A DNA stretch of 64,000 nt from Hyposmocoma kahamanoa (lineage: Eukaryota; Arthropoda; Insecta; Lepidoptera; Cosmopterigidae): the NCBI RefSeq assembly GCF_003589595.1, contig NW_020653718.1, positions 3,046,730 through 3,110,729 on the forward strand. The letters run 5' to 3'. Both the position numbers and the translations under genes were made by a program. Positions 1 through 11,900 of the stretch are shown piece by piece (position 1 is the first letter of the stretch; each line of letters opens with the position of its first letter). A model generated the notes under the pieces. That model searched no databases, was not told the origin of the DNA, and saw only the letters and a list, made by a program, of their open reading frames with translations.

Positions 1-195
1 CACTCGGTCTCGTCTTCTTTTGTCTGGTTTTCGGCAGCTGCCTTGGCACCATCGGTCCCAAGAGCCGTGTGGTTATTGACTTCTTCCAAGCAGTCTTCGA
101 GGTCATTATGAAGATGGTAACTGGCGTCATGTGGTTCACACCAGTTGGCATTGGTAGTGTTATTGCTGGAAAGATTCTGGGGGTCAACAATGTTG
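1..195 (+). CDS. Transporter exon (5' end outside window)
   Basis: Reads [20 protein letters not shown] and onward to GKILGVNNV. It ends in phase 1 at a good donor (G|GTAAGC) and joins to position 2120, giving ...[12 protein letters not shown]. This covers the TM4c/TM5 area of the family. Confidence 0.88.
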
Positions 196-3100
196 GTAAG
201 CAATTAGTGCTTAATTTTTTTTCCAAGAGATTTTAATTAATTATTGTTAAAGTTACAATTTTTTCGATTATAGTGATAATATTGTTGAAACAATATTGCT
301 GTTGGCATGTGTATAGCGCACCAACGATGCGCGAAGCTGTAAAGATCATAGAGTAGCTTTGTTGTACACTAAGCTTTCTTTGATTCTGATTCTCTTGTGG
401 AAGTAGTCCCTTTGCTTTGTTAATATACTATGGTAGACACCGGTATCAGCAGATAATAAAGCTAATCGTATTATTATGGCTGAAGGTTGATTTCTGTTCA
501 AGTTCGCCACTATAGTACGGATCCTTAGTAAATTTATATAAAACGCAAACGAGTGCTTCAAAAAGAAGGTCATGTTCACACCTTTCAAAGCATTCTGCCA
601 AACCAATATGTTTAATCTGTGGAGCAACTGTTCGCAGTAGACAATTAACGCCCTGGTCATTCAGTGCAACAATGTATAGAGTGTAGTTGGGGTTGCCACG
701 GTGCTGCAGCGCATCAGGCATGTTCGCAGAAGCTCACACGGATGGTTTTCATGCTATTTTTAGGAAGAAAGTTGCCTCGTTGCTAAGCAATATCCGTTGT
801 AGCTCAAATAGCATTCTTTGCATTGTGGTTGGTAGGGTTGACTGCAGTTAAAATTGTGGGGTGATTATGCTTCATTGTATGAGACTGCATTTTAATTCGC
901 TTTTAATTTGAGGACTATGTTTTTGTGTTAGTTTCTTTTCAATTTGGTAGAACCTGTTGGATCTCCATAATAATTGTGTAACTATTATAATATTATGGAC
1001 TATATTTGACTGAAATAAATGAATTTTGAATTTTGGTTAAATGTTATTATGCAACCGTGTTTTATACTTTCAACTGTTCATGTCACGTATGGACACAGTA
1101 TGAAAATTAAGTATCTATTTGTTATATGGATAGTCCTAAACGGATGCTGATAGGCAATGACGTGTCGACCAACTTGATAATAGCTTAGCGAAAATGGCAC
1201 CTAAAGATGTTTTCGTTAATATGAAAATATAAAATGTTTTCATTTTTCAAATAAATTTTAGAACAAAATGAAAAACAATGAAAAATGTTTAGGTGCCATG
1301 TTGTAGAACTGCGATCATGTTGGTTCACACGATATTGCTTGTCAGCATACAAACAAAAGATTTCCCATCGCAGTATTAGATAAGAGTTATGACCAGGCTA
1401 AATAAAATAAGTCAGTCGGTAGAGTACAATGAGTATTTATTGGTTAACTGCCTCCGTGGCCGAACGGTTACCATACCAGACTGCCATGCAGAGGTCTCCG
1501 GGCGGGGAGAAATATTTGTATGGCCTACATTTATTTCTATCGTGAGTTTGGGTGTAATTTGTGGTTGTCTATGTGTGTATCCATAATTATTATTGCTAAA
1601 AAACGGGGCACAGAGATATTCACAGAAACGATGAAACAAGAAAGAAAGAAAACAAGAACTAATATAGCTGAAACGACACATTGAAAACTACGTCTAAGCG
1701 CGTTTGTTCACTGCATCCCATTTATATTCATTCAGAATCCGAAACTATACAAATCTAAAAAATCGCAACCACTTCGGATGTCACAGACACTACACAGAGA
1801 CAATGTGATCCCTGTGACATTTCGGACCATCATTTTGGAAGTGATACGATTCGGATGTAGTGCGCAAATGCTCTAACTAAACCAGTGTTAATCGCTGACT
1901 TTCGAATACTAACTGGGGCACTCGAGGGCGTGTAATCACGCATGAGACGTTACCGGAGTAATTTCATTATCACCATGTTTGGTCATGAAAAGGTGATATT
2001 TTGGCAGAACAGAGTGGTACATTCTGAAAAACTAAGCGATTATGTCACTTAGGGATACGAGTACGCTCCGGGCGCACTAGATGGGGTTGATACGCTATGG
2101 AGTTAATTTTCCATTACAGGTCAGGTGTTGTCCCAACTAGGCTGGTTCATTGCAACAGTGACGATTGGTATCTTCCTATACCAACTGATTGTGTTGCAGC
2201 TTGTATACTTCGCTTTCTTAAGAAAAAATCCTTTCAAGTATTATTGGGGATTGTCACATGCCATGTTAACTGCAGCTGCCACTGCTTCTACGTAAGTCTC
2301 TATTTGCTATTGATTAAGTTTACATTCAGTCTTTTGAATGTAGAATTCAATAAACGTTTCATTTTGACAATTTCTTCTTAGTTTTTCGTAATACGTAAAT
2401 AAAATGTTCTCTAAGACTAAGTTAAGTTGAAAATTAATAAAAACGTAAATTTTATGTACAATTAAAAATTTCCAGGGCAGCAGCTCTCCCAGTTACATTC
2501 CGAGCAATGGAAGGTCCCCTTAGGATTGACAAACGCATCACTCGCTTCGTTCTCCCCATCGGATGCAATATAAACATGGACGGCACAGCACTCTTTCTTG
2601 CAGTAGCCAGTATATTTATTTGTCAAATGAATAATATTCATTTGGGGATGGCCCAGCTAGCAACTATTTTGTGAGTATTAATGTCTGTTTAACTTAACTA
2701 CGTAATAAATTATTTTGAAAGTAAGAAATTATGGAGTTTAGTTTAAATTGCGACATTCGTTCCAATCTCATATAAACTAAAATTTCAATTTCAAATTCAA
2801 AATATTTCCGTTTACGTTCTTTCAGTCTAACATCAACGGCAGCGTCATTGTCGTCAGCATCTGTTCCGTCAGCAGCAATGGTTCTGCTGTTAGTGGTACT
2901 GGCTGCAGTGGATGCGCCCACGCATGATGTTTCTTTGCTCTTCGCTGTTGATTGGTTGGTGTGAGTATATTTTGCGCTTTGACAGAAGCTGATATTTTTT
3001 TGTAAGCGCAGTACAAATACTTTATTTAACATACAACATCAACAGTGAAGATCTTTTTACAAACGAAATTGTTTCCTACACCTACGTAGCAAAATATTGA

Positions 3101-3645
3101 TTGACGCATTCCTTTAAATTCCAGAGACCGGATACGAACCACTAATAACATGCTGGGCGACTGTTACACGGCAGCCATCGTCGAGAGTCTGTCCAAAAAC
3201 GAACTTATGGCAGCTGATGCTGTTTCCATAGTAAGTGTACATTCACATATTTTATACTTCCACGATTTCACAATTTTGGTAAAACTGGAGGCTGCATCTG
3301 CATTGAGAATTGTAGTTTTGTGTACTTCTTCCAAATTTGCAAGACTAATGGTGAATCTAACCGAATATCAAGATTCAGATTTTTGTCAATTTCACCTTTT
3401 ACTATTACACAGATATCTGATAATTATGATCTCATTGTTACACATTTCTTTCCCGTTTACTTAATAAATGTCGAATCTGTCTACCTCATTTGCTTGAAAT
3501 TAACAAAACGAAATTATAACTTATCTTTCCATTTTAGGATCCTAACGGCGTCCAAACTTCCAATAGTGAACTGGGCATTAATACGCCTGGTAAGAAGTCT
3601 GTTATCTCCGATGACGTCATTATTGATATGCATTTACACCACTAG
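1..3645 (+). CDS. Excitatory amino acid transporter (SLC1 / dicarboxylate symporter family), 3' part
   Basis: Exons join(1..195, 2120..2291, 2476..2670, 2826..2960, 3125..3230, 3538..3645); the first full codon is at 3, giving 302 residues plus TAG. The protein is a sodium-coupled glutamate/aspartate transporter of the plasma membrane. Visible family landmarks in order: [20 protein letters not shown] (TM5 area), [16 protein letters not shown] (re-entrant loop HP1), [18 protein letters not shown] with the NMDGT sodium-site motif (TM7), SASVPSAA (HP2), [19 protein letters not shown] (TM8), whose second arginine (DRIR) aligns with the residue that binds the acidic side chain in animal EAATs. The C-terminus is short and polar, ending MHLHH. 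The start codon and TM1-4 lie left of the window. The [11 protein letters not shown] wording resembles the Eaat2 subgroup of flies, but I do not assign an orthologue. Confidence 0.93.
196..2119 (+). other. Transporter intron with one SINE-A fragment
   Basis: A 1.9-kb intron with GTAAGC donor and TTCCATTACAG acceptor. Apart from the SINE-A piece at 1447-1598 I see only AT-rich sequence; the short frames on either strand here do not resemble known proteins. Confidence 0.75.
1447..1598 (+). repeat. SINE-A, 3'-truncated copy
   Basis: tRNA-derived head: A-box-like TGGCCGAACGG followed by the family body (GAGAAATATTTGTATGGCC, then GTGAGTTTGGGTGTAATTTG and TGGTTGTCTATGTGTG). The B-box segment is mutated (GTCTCCGGGCGG), and the copy lacks the CCCGCGACACAGGGTTTCCC tail module seen in other copies. 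Confidence 0.75.
2120..2291 (+). CDS. Transporter exon 2 of window
   Basis: Acceptor TTACAG|G, donor AC|GTAAGT. Encodes [20 protein letters not shown], a membrane helix, and [19 protein letters not shown], which opens re-entrant hairpin HP1. Phases match both neighbours. Confidence 0.9.
2476..2670 (+). CDS. Transporter exon 3 of window (NMDGT exon)
   Basis: Acceptor TTTCCAG|G, donor TT|GTGAGT. Encodes [20 protein letters not shown], then [20 protein letters not shown] and [13 protein letters not shown] is the signature sodium-binding motif of TM7. Confidence 0.93.
2826..2960 (+). CDS. Transporter exon 4 of window (HP2/TM8)
   Basis: Acceptor CTTTCAG|T, donor GT|GTGAGT. Encodes [19 protein letters not shown] and [14 protein letters not shown]: hairpin HP2 and the start of TM8. 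The antisense frames across this exon are shadows. Confidence 0.88.
3125..3230 (+). CDS. Transporter exon 5 of window
   Basis: Acceptor TTCCAG|A, donor ATA|GTAAGT, ending in phase 0. Encodes [20 protein letters not shown] and [15 protein letters not shown]. The DRxRTxxNxxGD block carries the substrate-carboxylate arginine of TM8. Confidence 0.9.
3538..3645 (+). CDS. Transporter terminal coding exon
   Basis: Acceptor ATTTTAG|GAT, phase 0, 35 codons and TAG at 3643-3645. Encodes the hydrophilic cytosolic tail [20 protein letters not shown] followed by [16 protein letters not shown] cryptic donor (G|GTAAGAAG) lies inside it but reading through gives the sensible end. Confidence 0.75.
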   Translation, partial: DPNGVQTSNSELGINTPGKKSVISDDVIIDMHLHH

Positions 3646-3965
3646 GTGTTCAGGATGTACCAGTGTTGCTCAATAGTCATCTGTCTCTCCTTTTACTTTC
3701 TTTGAATCTTATTGACTGTTTTAGAATTTTTAGGGTCTTTTACATTGTCCAATACTCATAAAACAAAATCAACAAACACAGTTTTAGCTAGATCTTTGTA
3801 GATGGATTATTTATTTATAAGGTTAGTTATCATATAGATCCCAAAAATAAGAATCTAAATGTTCTGCAAAAATTTGTATTCTCATGATTTTTGGATACCT
3901 TACAGTTAATAGGATTTGCTTAAAATTAGATGATGGTGTCAGCACATGGGTTTATGAAACGAGCC

Positions 3966-4013
3966 ATTACTTATCAAAAACCATGCAATCAATTATGGTT
4001 TTTGATAAGTAAT
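3966..4013. repeat. Perfect inverted repeat (19-bp arms, 10-nt loop)
   Basis: Left arm 3966-3984 reads ATTACTTATCAAAAACCAT; right arm 3995-4013 is its exact reverse complement; the loop is GCAATCAATT. It lies 321 bp after the transporter stop, so probably in its 3' UTR. It could be a transcript hairpin or a tiny palindromic transposon scar. Confidence 0.85.
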
Positions 4014-5610
4014 ATTTTTGGTGACTATGAGGAAATTTAAGTTTTTATAATAATGGATAATTATTCTTGAACTTTTCTTGAGAGTCTGGATTCAACCTTG
4101 CCAAAATTCTTTTACCAATGTTATGTGCTTTTCAAATGGTATTTACCTATATTATACTCCAGTGTCAATTTAGAAAACAATAAAATTATTCATCTCTTTA
4201 AAAATAATTGCATCTTACATGTATCTAATTAACATATTAGAACAGACTGATTCAAACTAGATTGCAAATTTTTACCTTTTAATATTTTTTTTTGTCTTTC
4301 TTATGAATTTATGGACATAAAATTATCACAATGAATTTAAATACACAGTTGTCTATTTCTTTTCACTTTCGCTAATCGATAAAATATCAAATGGTTAACG
4401 TCATCTTCCTATAATAAAAAAAATATATACCCAAGTCTAATCAGTTTTCTATATTGTCTAGTTAATTATCAATCGTTACTGTATTTTAGCCAAACTGTTT
4501 ATCAAACAATTTAGATACATTTAATCTTGTATTAAAATTCAAATTACCCATTCCATCACTAAAGTTATTTAATATATAAGGGTCTTTATTTATTAACTGA
4601 CATTCTTTTAAGGACTAAATATTGTCCGTCCTGGGTCAAGCGGCAATGGACATAAACTGTAAAGGTTATTTGATTTTATGTTCCGTACATGCCTTTACAG
4701 GATGTTAGTTAATGAATTAGGATATTATTTTACACATTTATGTACCGTATTATGTAAGCGAAATTAGCCTTTTGTAGGACAATAAGTTTTTTTTTAATTC
4801 GTCCGAGAAGTATTGTAGCTAGCAAACTATTGTTGGAATTAAAATTTTGTATGTTGTCAATTGTTCAATCAGAGGGAAACTCAATATTTAGAAGTTCAAA
4901 TTGATTCAAGACTTCTTCATGATTTTGTATCTTAATATTTTCGAATATCACTCGAATGTACTTTATATTAAATCATAGGCTCGTATTAATAAAGAGCACT
5001 TGAGTATTAAGTGCATGTCTATTGAGATATTACTTAGATCTCAAGTTAAATATACTATTATTAAAATCATCGGCATCTTGGATGATATAATCTCAATCAA
5101 CCAAGACTTTGTATTGGTCTGATCAGTACTTAACAACGATCTTGAGTCTTAGCTAGTTTTGGGTGAAGTTTATTAATAAGTGGAAATTTTGATAATTCTT
5201 TAATGGTGCGATGTCAATGAGTTAACGGTGATATACACTCAAGTAATACCTATTAAGACATTTGGCTCAAGTGGGGTTTTGAATCCTGTATTTGAGATGG
5301 TTTTATAAATACGGGCCTTGGTATGCTATTTATCCAAAATTATCAATTGTCGGTGCTAAATTAATTTGTTAGAGGCACGCAGTTTTGTTACCAAGATTGT
5401 GTTGTGTCACAATTATAATGTTAAGTAGCTTTAGGTAGATCCAACTGTGATATTTCATTATTTTTAATTTTTATTTCATTAGTGTAATAACTTTACATTT
5501 AAGTATGGAAATATTTTGTTCACGTGGCAACTTACTCCTTATACTCTTTGTCTTAGACGAAAATGGTATTAGTAACATAGCTTTCCTAAACTTTGGACGT
5601 CAAAGAAAAC

Positions 5611-5635
5611 AATAAAATGATTTTAAAATTTTATT
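5611..5635. terminator. Head-to-head polyadenylation hexamers
   Basis: AATAAA on the + strand at 5611-5616 and TTTATT (AATAAA on the - strand) at 5630-5635, placed between two convergent genes. If both are used the two transcripts would end in almost the same place. AT-rich DNA makes chance hexamers common, and nearer signals exist for both genes. Confidence 0.25.
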
Positions 5636-6311
5636 TATATTTTTTCATTTAAACATTCATCGCAGACAATCAATGTAACTTAGAATTACGTACATATGAA
5701 CAGATTTTATATACAACGCACTCTTCATACTACTTAATTAGATGAAATACGATACAAATCACATAGTTTCTTGATGAATTTAATAGTGAACAGAGCACAT
5801 ATAGGCATTCTCATGCCTAGACGAAAATCACAGAAAATGGCAGAAGACACGGAAAATGGACTCACTTTCAAATACTATTAGGTACACAACAGACAATTTG
5901 TGACTGCACTTTAAAACATACAAAAGGTTTCGTACAACATAACTAAAGATAAATTTGCGTCTAAAAATATACTTATAGCTTACAGTAAAGCTGTATCATT
6001 TGTTTAAAAAAGTACAATAACATGGCAGTCTTTATTTTATTTTTTACAGGGCATTAAAATATACATAATATTTACAAGTTTAAAGTTACAACCCGAATGA
6101 AGACGATATTTACATTTACCGGAAAATCGGTAATAAGCGCTTAATACATCACTTTGAGCATGTTCAGGATACACAAAGATGCAGAAATGCACAAAATGAT
6201 ACTATAGAATACAGTTAACAAGCCCGATTACATCGGCAGTCGAATAAATATACTAACAATACTTAGAGGCAAACAGTCGTTATTTATATTTACAATCTAC
6301 TACATAGTTAT

Positions 6312-8928
6312 TCATATTCTCATTGTCGAATGTGGAGGTTTTCTATTAGCTGGTGCTGGGGGTAAACCAGGGCCGACAAGAGGAGACATTGAAGGTGATC
6401 TAGTTGCTAAAGGAGATAAGGAAGGAGAGAAAGATGGAGACATAGCAGCAGCCGCTGAGAACCCTCCAGGCACATCATGGCTTATAGGAGATCTCGGCAA
6501 TAAGTGCTGTGGTTGTCTACAAGACAACGAAGGTGCAGGGCAGCTTCTAGGAGCTACCGTAGTTAACAAAGGAGGCGGCACACTTTTACCAGCAGAAATA
6601 GATGTCCCTTTACTTTTAGCACTAGAAGCACCACTGTTGCCGCTTTGAAGAGACACTGCGTCATCTTTTAATCGAGCTATTTCCGAAAATACGTGTGCTA
6701 ACGGTTGGTATTGAGGACCCCAGTCAAGTAAGTAGTCCCAATTATAACTGCCTGTTAATTCTTCTTCAGAGTGTACAATGGAGCTTAAACTACCAGTCAT
6801 GGAAGGGCCAGCGGTTGGTACCGCGGTGTTATCTCCTGGTGCGCTCGGGAACGCTCCCAAAGCCATGGCTCGGTCAACTGCCGCACTTGTCTCATCAGCG
6901 CTGTCCGCTCGTTCACTTCCAGTAACTTCGTTCAATTTCGCATAAATCAAATTGGTGATATCATTCTCATGAGCACCGTCTTCATCAAACATATGCATCG
7001 AGTCTATTGGTCCCCGATGCAGTATATCTTTTTTCACCACATTTTCTGAGCATCTTCGTGAGGAAGTAGAAGCTCCTCCGCCCGTCCCAGTGTCAACTAT
7101 ACCAAGTCTAGCTAGGTATTCTTGTGTATTATGAACTGAGACATCAGAAAGATTATCATCGTCTACTCCATTTGCTTGTCTATGGATGCCAGTTTCTCTT
7201 TGCAATGGTCCCTCGTTAATCATTCTTATCTCCTCGTCTTCACCATCTTCTCCATCTTCAGCAGAGCCTCTGCCACTTGACCCTGATTGGTCAGATCCAG
7301 AAAGTTCCGATGTGGTTGCAGCTCCAGAATTAGAACTTGCAGTATGAGGACCATAAGGTGGAATTTCGTCGTACTTCGGAGGTGCAAAATTTGCATTTAC
7401 TGCTCCAGTATTTCTAATGGGTATTGTATCAAAGGCACTTGGGTCTACATAGCTATTAGTTGCTCCAACTCCCTCAGAGTTGAGACCTGGTTTGTTAACT
7501 TTCTTGTGCCTTTTATTTTTCATGTGTAAAAATAGAAATGCAGCAGCAAATATAATGATGATGAAAATAAATGCAATTAGTAGCCCTAGTGCCCAATCTG
7601 AAAGACCTGTACTTGCCGCAACTTCTGGGTTCATTGAGTTTACATCCGATGCAACCGCTAAAGGATCTATTCTTATCTCAACTGCAGTTTTGTTGGTCAA
7701 AGATCCTTGTCTTCCAGAACTAGCTGTTACAACTAGACTTATAGATTTATCGGATCCGAAAAGATTTGATACTGACTCCACTTTTTTCTTTAATATTATG
7801 ACACCTGTGGTTCTATTTATTTTGAAATATGAATGAGAAGTTGACAGCTGATAAACAATACGACCGTCGATACCTTTGTCTCTGTCGATTGCTGTAGCCT
7901 CACCGATTACAAAACCTGCAGGTAGCGGTCCTGACTTTGGTATTCTGAAGTTGTAAGTTTTTTGAGTAAATTGAGGATAAAATTCATCTCTGCTTTCTAT
8001 ATCAATCCTTACTTTGACTGTAGAACTTTTTCCACCAATATCAGAAGCTTTGATAGAAAATTCGTATTTATTTTTCTGCTCGTAATCAAACACTGCATTT
8101 GTATTGACCAGTCCTGAAGTCGAATCAATTTGAAACATCTTCCACGACTCGTCGTTTCTATTGAAATTAGATAAAGATGGTATTATTGAATAATTTAGTG
8201 TACCATACCTTCCTCTGTCTAAATCAGTAGCTCTTGCAGTAAAAACCGAATTCCCAATTCTTTCATTTTCTGCTATTGTTTCAAAGTATTCTGTAACGGG
8301 AAATGTAGGTGCGTTATCATTTTCATCAATGATAGCAACTTTGATGTAGACTACATTACACAATGATGGTGTTCCTTGATCACAAGCTACTATAATCAAT
8401 TTATAATCTGTGTTTCCAATATCGTAGTCCAATGTCTTATTCACAGTTAAAATTCCTGTACTTGGATGAATGGAGAACAACTTCTCATCATCTCCTGAAG
8501 TAATATTGTAAACAATAGCAGCATTAGGAGTACCATACAAATCAGCATCTATGGCAGATAATTGTGTCAACGTATAACCAATTTTAACGTCTTCACTGAC
8601 AGTTAGTTCAAAATCATTTGTAGAAAATGTCGGAGTGTTATCATTAGCATCTGCTACTGTTACATATATTGTAATTGACGTCTTGTTTTGGTAGTAAGTC
8701 AGTATTTTTCCTTGTTCAATAGCCGCTAGACCAAGTGTATAAGAATCTTGAGTTTCTCTGTCTAACTTGTTAACCAATATCAGTGCCCCTTCCAGCGTGA
8801 CATCAAAAGTGTCCTTTTCATTGCCTGAAATGATGTGGAACTCAAGGTTGTACTTCTTGAGGACGTCATTGATGCCACCAATTTGAAGAAGTGAGGTACC
8901 TTTCTCGGTGTCCTCGTTGACTGTAATC
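6312..8928 (-). CDS. ds: ds terminal coding exon: last cadherin repeats, membrane span, cytoplasmic tail
   Basis: Starts at acceptor AATTACAG|G (8928), which completes an Arg codon to give DTYR-ITVNEDTEKGTSL. Its 871 residues contain the linkers VADANDNTPTF and IIDENDNAPTF and a degenerate one (SRDEFYPQF). The transmembrane segment ALGLLIAFIFIIIIFAAAF is followed by the basic stop-transfer KNKRHKK. The tail has an acidic/serine stretch, the Dachsous signature at about 7088-7169, DWGPQYQPLAHVFSEIARLK at about 6657-6752, and a Pro/Ser-rich end (SPSFSPSLSP) closing PPHSTMRI. Stop TGA is at 6312-6314. Splicing shows the frame continues upstream of the first in-frame alternative start. Confidence 0.95.
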
Positions 8929-11900
8929 CTGTAATTAAAAACGAAAATAATAAGAAATTATTTCCCGTTGTGCTAATAAATTAAAGTCAGATTGATAATA
9001 TCGCACCTATCCGGTAACCCGACTGTTTACCGTTCTTAGAGGTAAAGTTAAGTCAGTATTTAACATACATTTTTTTGCAAAAATTACAGAAAACGAGTTT
9101 TGTTTTAGAGCTACTGAGCGCATTCGAAGAGCGCTTTCGTTTTACTATTTTAGTAAGCATTTTGTCCTCTATCGAAAACTGAAAGAATATATTATGACGT
9201 GTCTCTGTTTTTAACCGTCTTCATAAAAGAGGAGGAGGTTCTCAATCGAGTGTATTTTTTTGCATGGAAGTTACGCGATTACCCGCCATTTGTGAACCAA
9301 TTTCTATGTGTCTTTTTTTGTTGAATAGAAATTACCTCAGTATTGGTCCCATTTCAATTTGAAGAAAATATCCTACCTCTAAGTGTGACAAACTAGGGAA
9401 TTAATTCGCTCTTTCCGGTAACTGATTTCAATAAAACTTGGCAAATAGATGTCATTCCACGAACTTTTTTCAGGTCAGTTTTTTTATAAAAAAGTTTCAT
9501 GATTTTTGCAGTTAAATCAGTGTTTCACAGTAGATACGACATATACACTAAAACAGTATAAATAATTGAAAAAGAGGACATGTTTAAATAATTGTCACGA
9601 TTAGTAAGGCAATACATTTGTAATCTAATGTTTCCGCAAAAGAAGTGAAGATATTGTGCAGCCGTAATCGTAACTAGGAATCATACCGCGCTTACACAGG
9701 CAAGTATTGCAATTAAAAAATACCTATATGTATCTTGTCCAATGAATGGCTTGATCTCCGAAGAAGCACCAGTGCTGATTCTGACAGATGCCACAGCACT
9801 TCGGTTAGGTTTTCCATGGTCAGTGGCCACAACAGCTAACTGCGTGTCTCTTTGATTCGACGGCAAAGCGCTGTAGTTTACGAAGATGGTCCCAGAGATG
9901 GTGTCAATGTAATAACCTTTTGTATCTCGTAACATAGAGTACGATATTTTACCATTGTCTCCACTGTCCTGATCTTTAGCATTGACTGACCCAATTTCCA
10001 GAGTACCGGTACCTTCTGAAATTAGATAAATAATTTTATTTAATATTGTAAGATATGCCACAAGTTAAATAAATCAATAAATAAATAAATGAATTAGATA
10101 GAAGCATTACATCATTGAAATAATTAACTTACCAGGTAATATTCTATTATATGATATGTCATCAAATACAGGAGAATTATCATTCACATCTGTCACTTTG
10201 ATCGTAAGAGTTGTTCTTGCTACGTGTTCATTATCAGATGCGGTTATGTTTATTTTATACAATTTCTTCGTTTCGAAATCTAAAGGCTGGTTCAACACAA
10301 TTTTCCCACTATAGCGGTCTATGGAGAAACTATTGTCTCCTTGAATTATCGAGTATTTAAGGGCTGGATATGTGTCAACGTCATTCGCCGTAACAGATGT
10401 AAGAACCGTTCCGATTTCCGCTCCTGTAAAACGATAAAAACAATATATAAATACTGCCAACGCTCACAATACTCTCTCGTTTGACTGCCGTTTTAACGAT
10501 CTACAAAATAAGACTCTAAAACAAAACCGTCGACGTATAGTGATACAAAAAGAAAGAAACGAAAAAAGAGAACGAACGCGGACCGTTGGGGAGGCACCGC
10601 TAAAACATGCAGTCGAAAAAAATGTAATACCATCCAATAAATATTGATCCTAAAGGAGTCCCTTTTATTTAATCTCAGCGCTGGAATCGAAGTCGCAATG
10701 TAAGCCAGTCGCGAAGTCAAGAATACAAATTATGTAAAATGCCTCCCTCTTTGTGAAACGCTTTTTGCTCTACCAATTTATTTCGAAAAGTCGGGAGGCC
10801 GCCCTACAGCAATTTAAAACCGAATACGTAAACGAATACAAAAACTTAAAAACAAACGTACCTTCAGATACCGAAATGACATTTGGCGGAGGAAACGTCG
10901 GCTGATTGTCATTGACGTCAACTACATTGATGCGGAGAGTAGCGGTGCCGGTCATCTGTGGGTCTCCCTCGTCAGTCGCAATAACTGTCAGTTTGTATGT
11001 CTCTCTTATCTCGCGATCCAGTACTATGTTTGTCTTCACCGACCCGGAGAACGCCGGTTCAATAATAAACGCGTTATCGTGGTTCCCGTCTACAATGTGG
11101 TATAGGATTCTCGCATTCGCTCCGCGGTCGTCGTCCTTCGCGGCAAGTTGCACGACAAATTCGCCTTTAGTGTTCCCTTCCAAAACGTTGGCGATGTATT
11201 GTTGTTGCGTAAACCTGGGAGCGTGGTCGTTTTGGTCGAACAGATTTATTATTACATCGCAATAACCGTATAAGACTGGCGAACCTTCTGTACGGGCGAC
11301 AATAACTAGTTGCCTCTTTGGACCCGGATACGATTCATAATCCAGATTTGCTGAATTATTCACCCTTATTACGCCTGTGTACGAGTCAATTTCAAATGCA
11401 TATTGATCATTTCCATTACCAAACTCGTAAAAGATTCTTTGACGTCGTCCATCGCTTCGCACGGCCGTGACTTGTATTATTTCTCTGCCGTACGGTATGT
11501 TTTCTTCAATAGTAACATTATATGTGGCATTTCTGAAGTTTAAAGTTGGCGTGTGTTCAGGATAATCTCCAACACGAATCTCAATAAGTCCGATAGAGCT
11601 TTGAGGTGGATTTCCTTTATCTTTAGCCACCACTTTTAGGTGTATCAGTTTTCCATTTTCACTGGCCAAGCTTTGCGTAGCAGTCAGCACACCAGTTGTT
11701 GGGTTTATGCGGAACTTATGGTTGGCTGTATCTAAAAGTTCAAATAAAATTTCAGCATTGATCCCAACATCATTGTCAGTTGCTGATAATCTTAACAAGC
11801 TTTGTCCTGGTGGAGTCAAAGTAGCTATTTGTTCTCTGAATGGATATTTTGTAAATATAGGTTTATTGTCATTGACATCATTGATAGTAACTTCAACTGA

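Larger units (their letters stand above)
3646..6311. other. Convergent intergenic region / 3' UTRs
   Basis: Very AT-rich DNA between the two stop codons. I see no coding frame. It holds the hairpin at 3966-4013 and several AATAAA-type signals (+ strand 4179-4184 and 5611-5616; - strand 6031-6036 and 5630-5635). Which are used cannot be told from sequence alone. Confidence 0.6.

Noticed and set aside
10493..10720. 75-codon - strand frame between ds exons
   Set aside because: It lies inside a normal intron, has no cadherin pattern and no splice role is needed because the flanking exons join in phase.
10906..11265. Long + strand open frame opposite the ds exon
   Set aside because: It is the antisense shadow of the 10862-11988 cadherin exon; the same holds for 6695-6925, 7287-7529, 7480-7836, 11707-11925 and 18224-18541.
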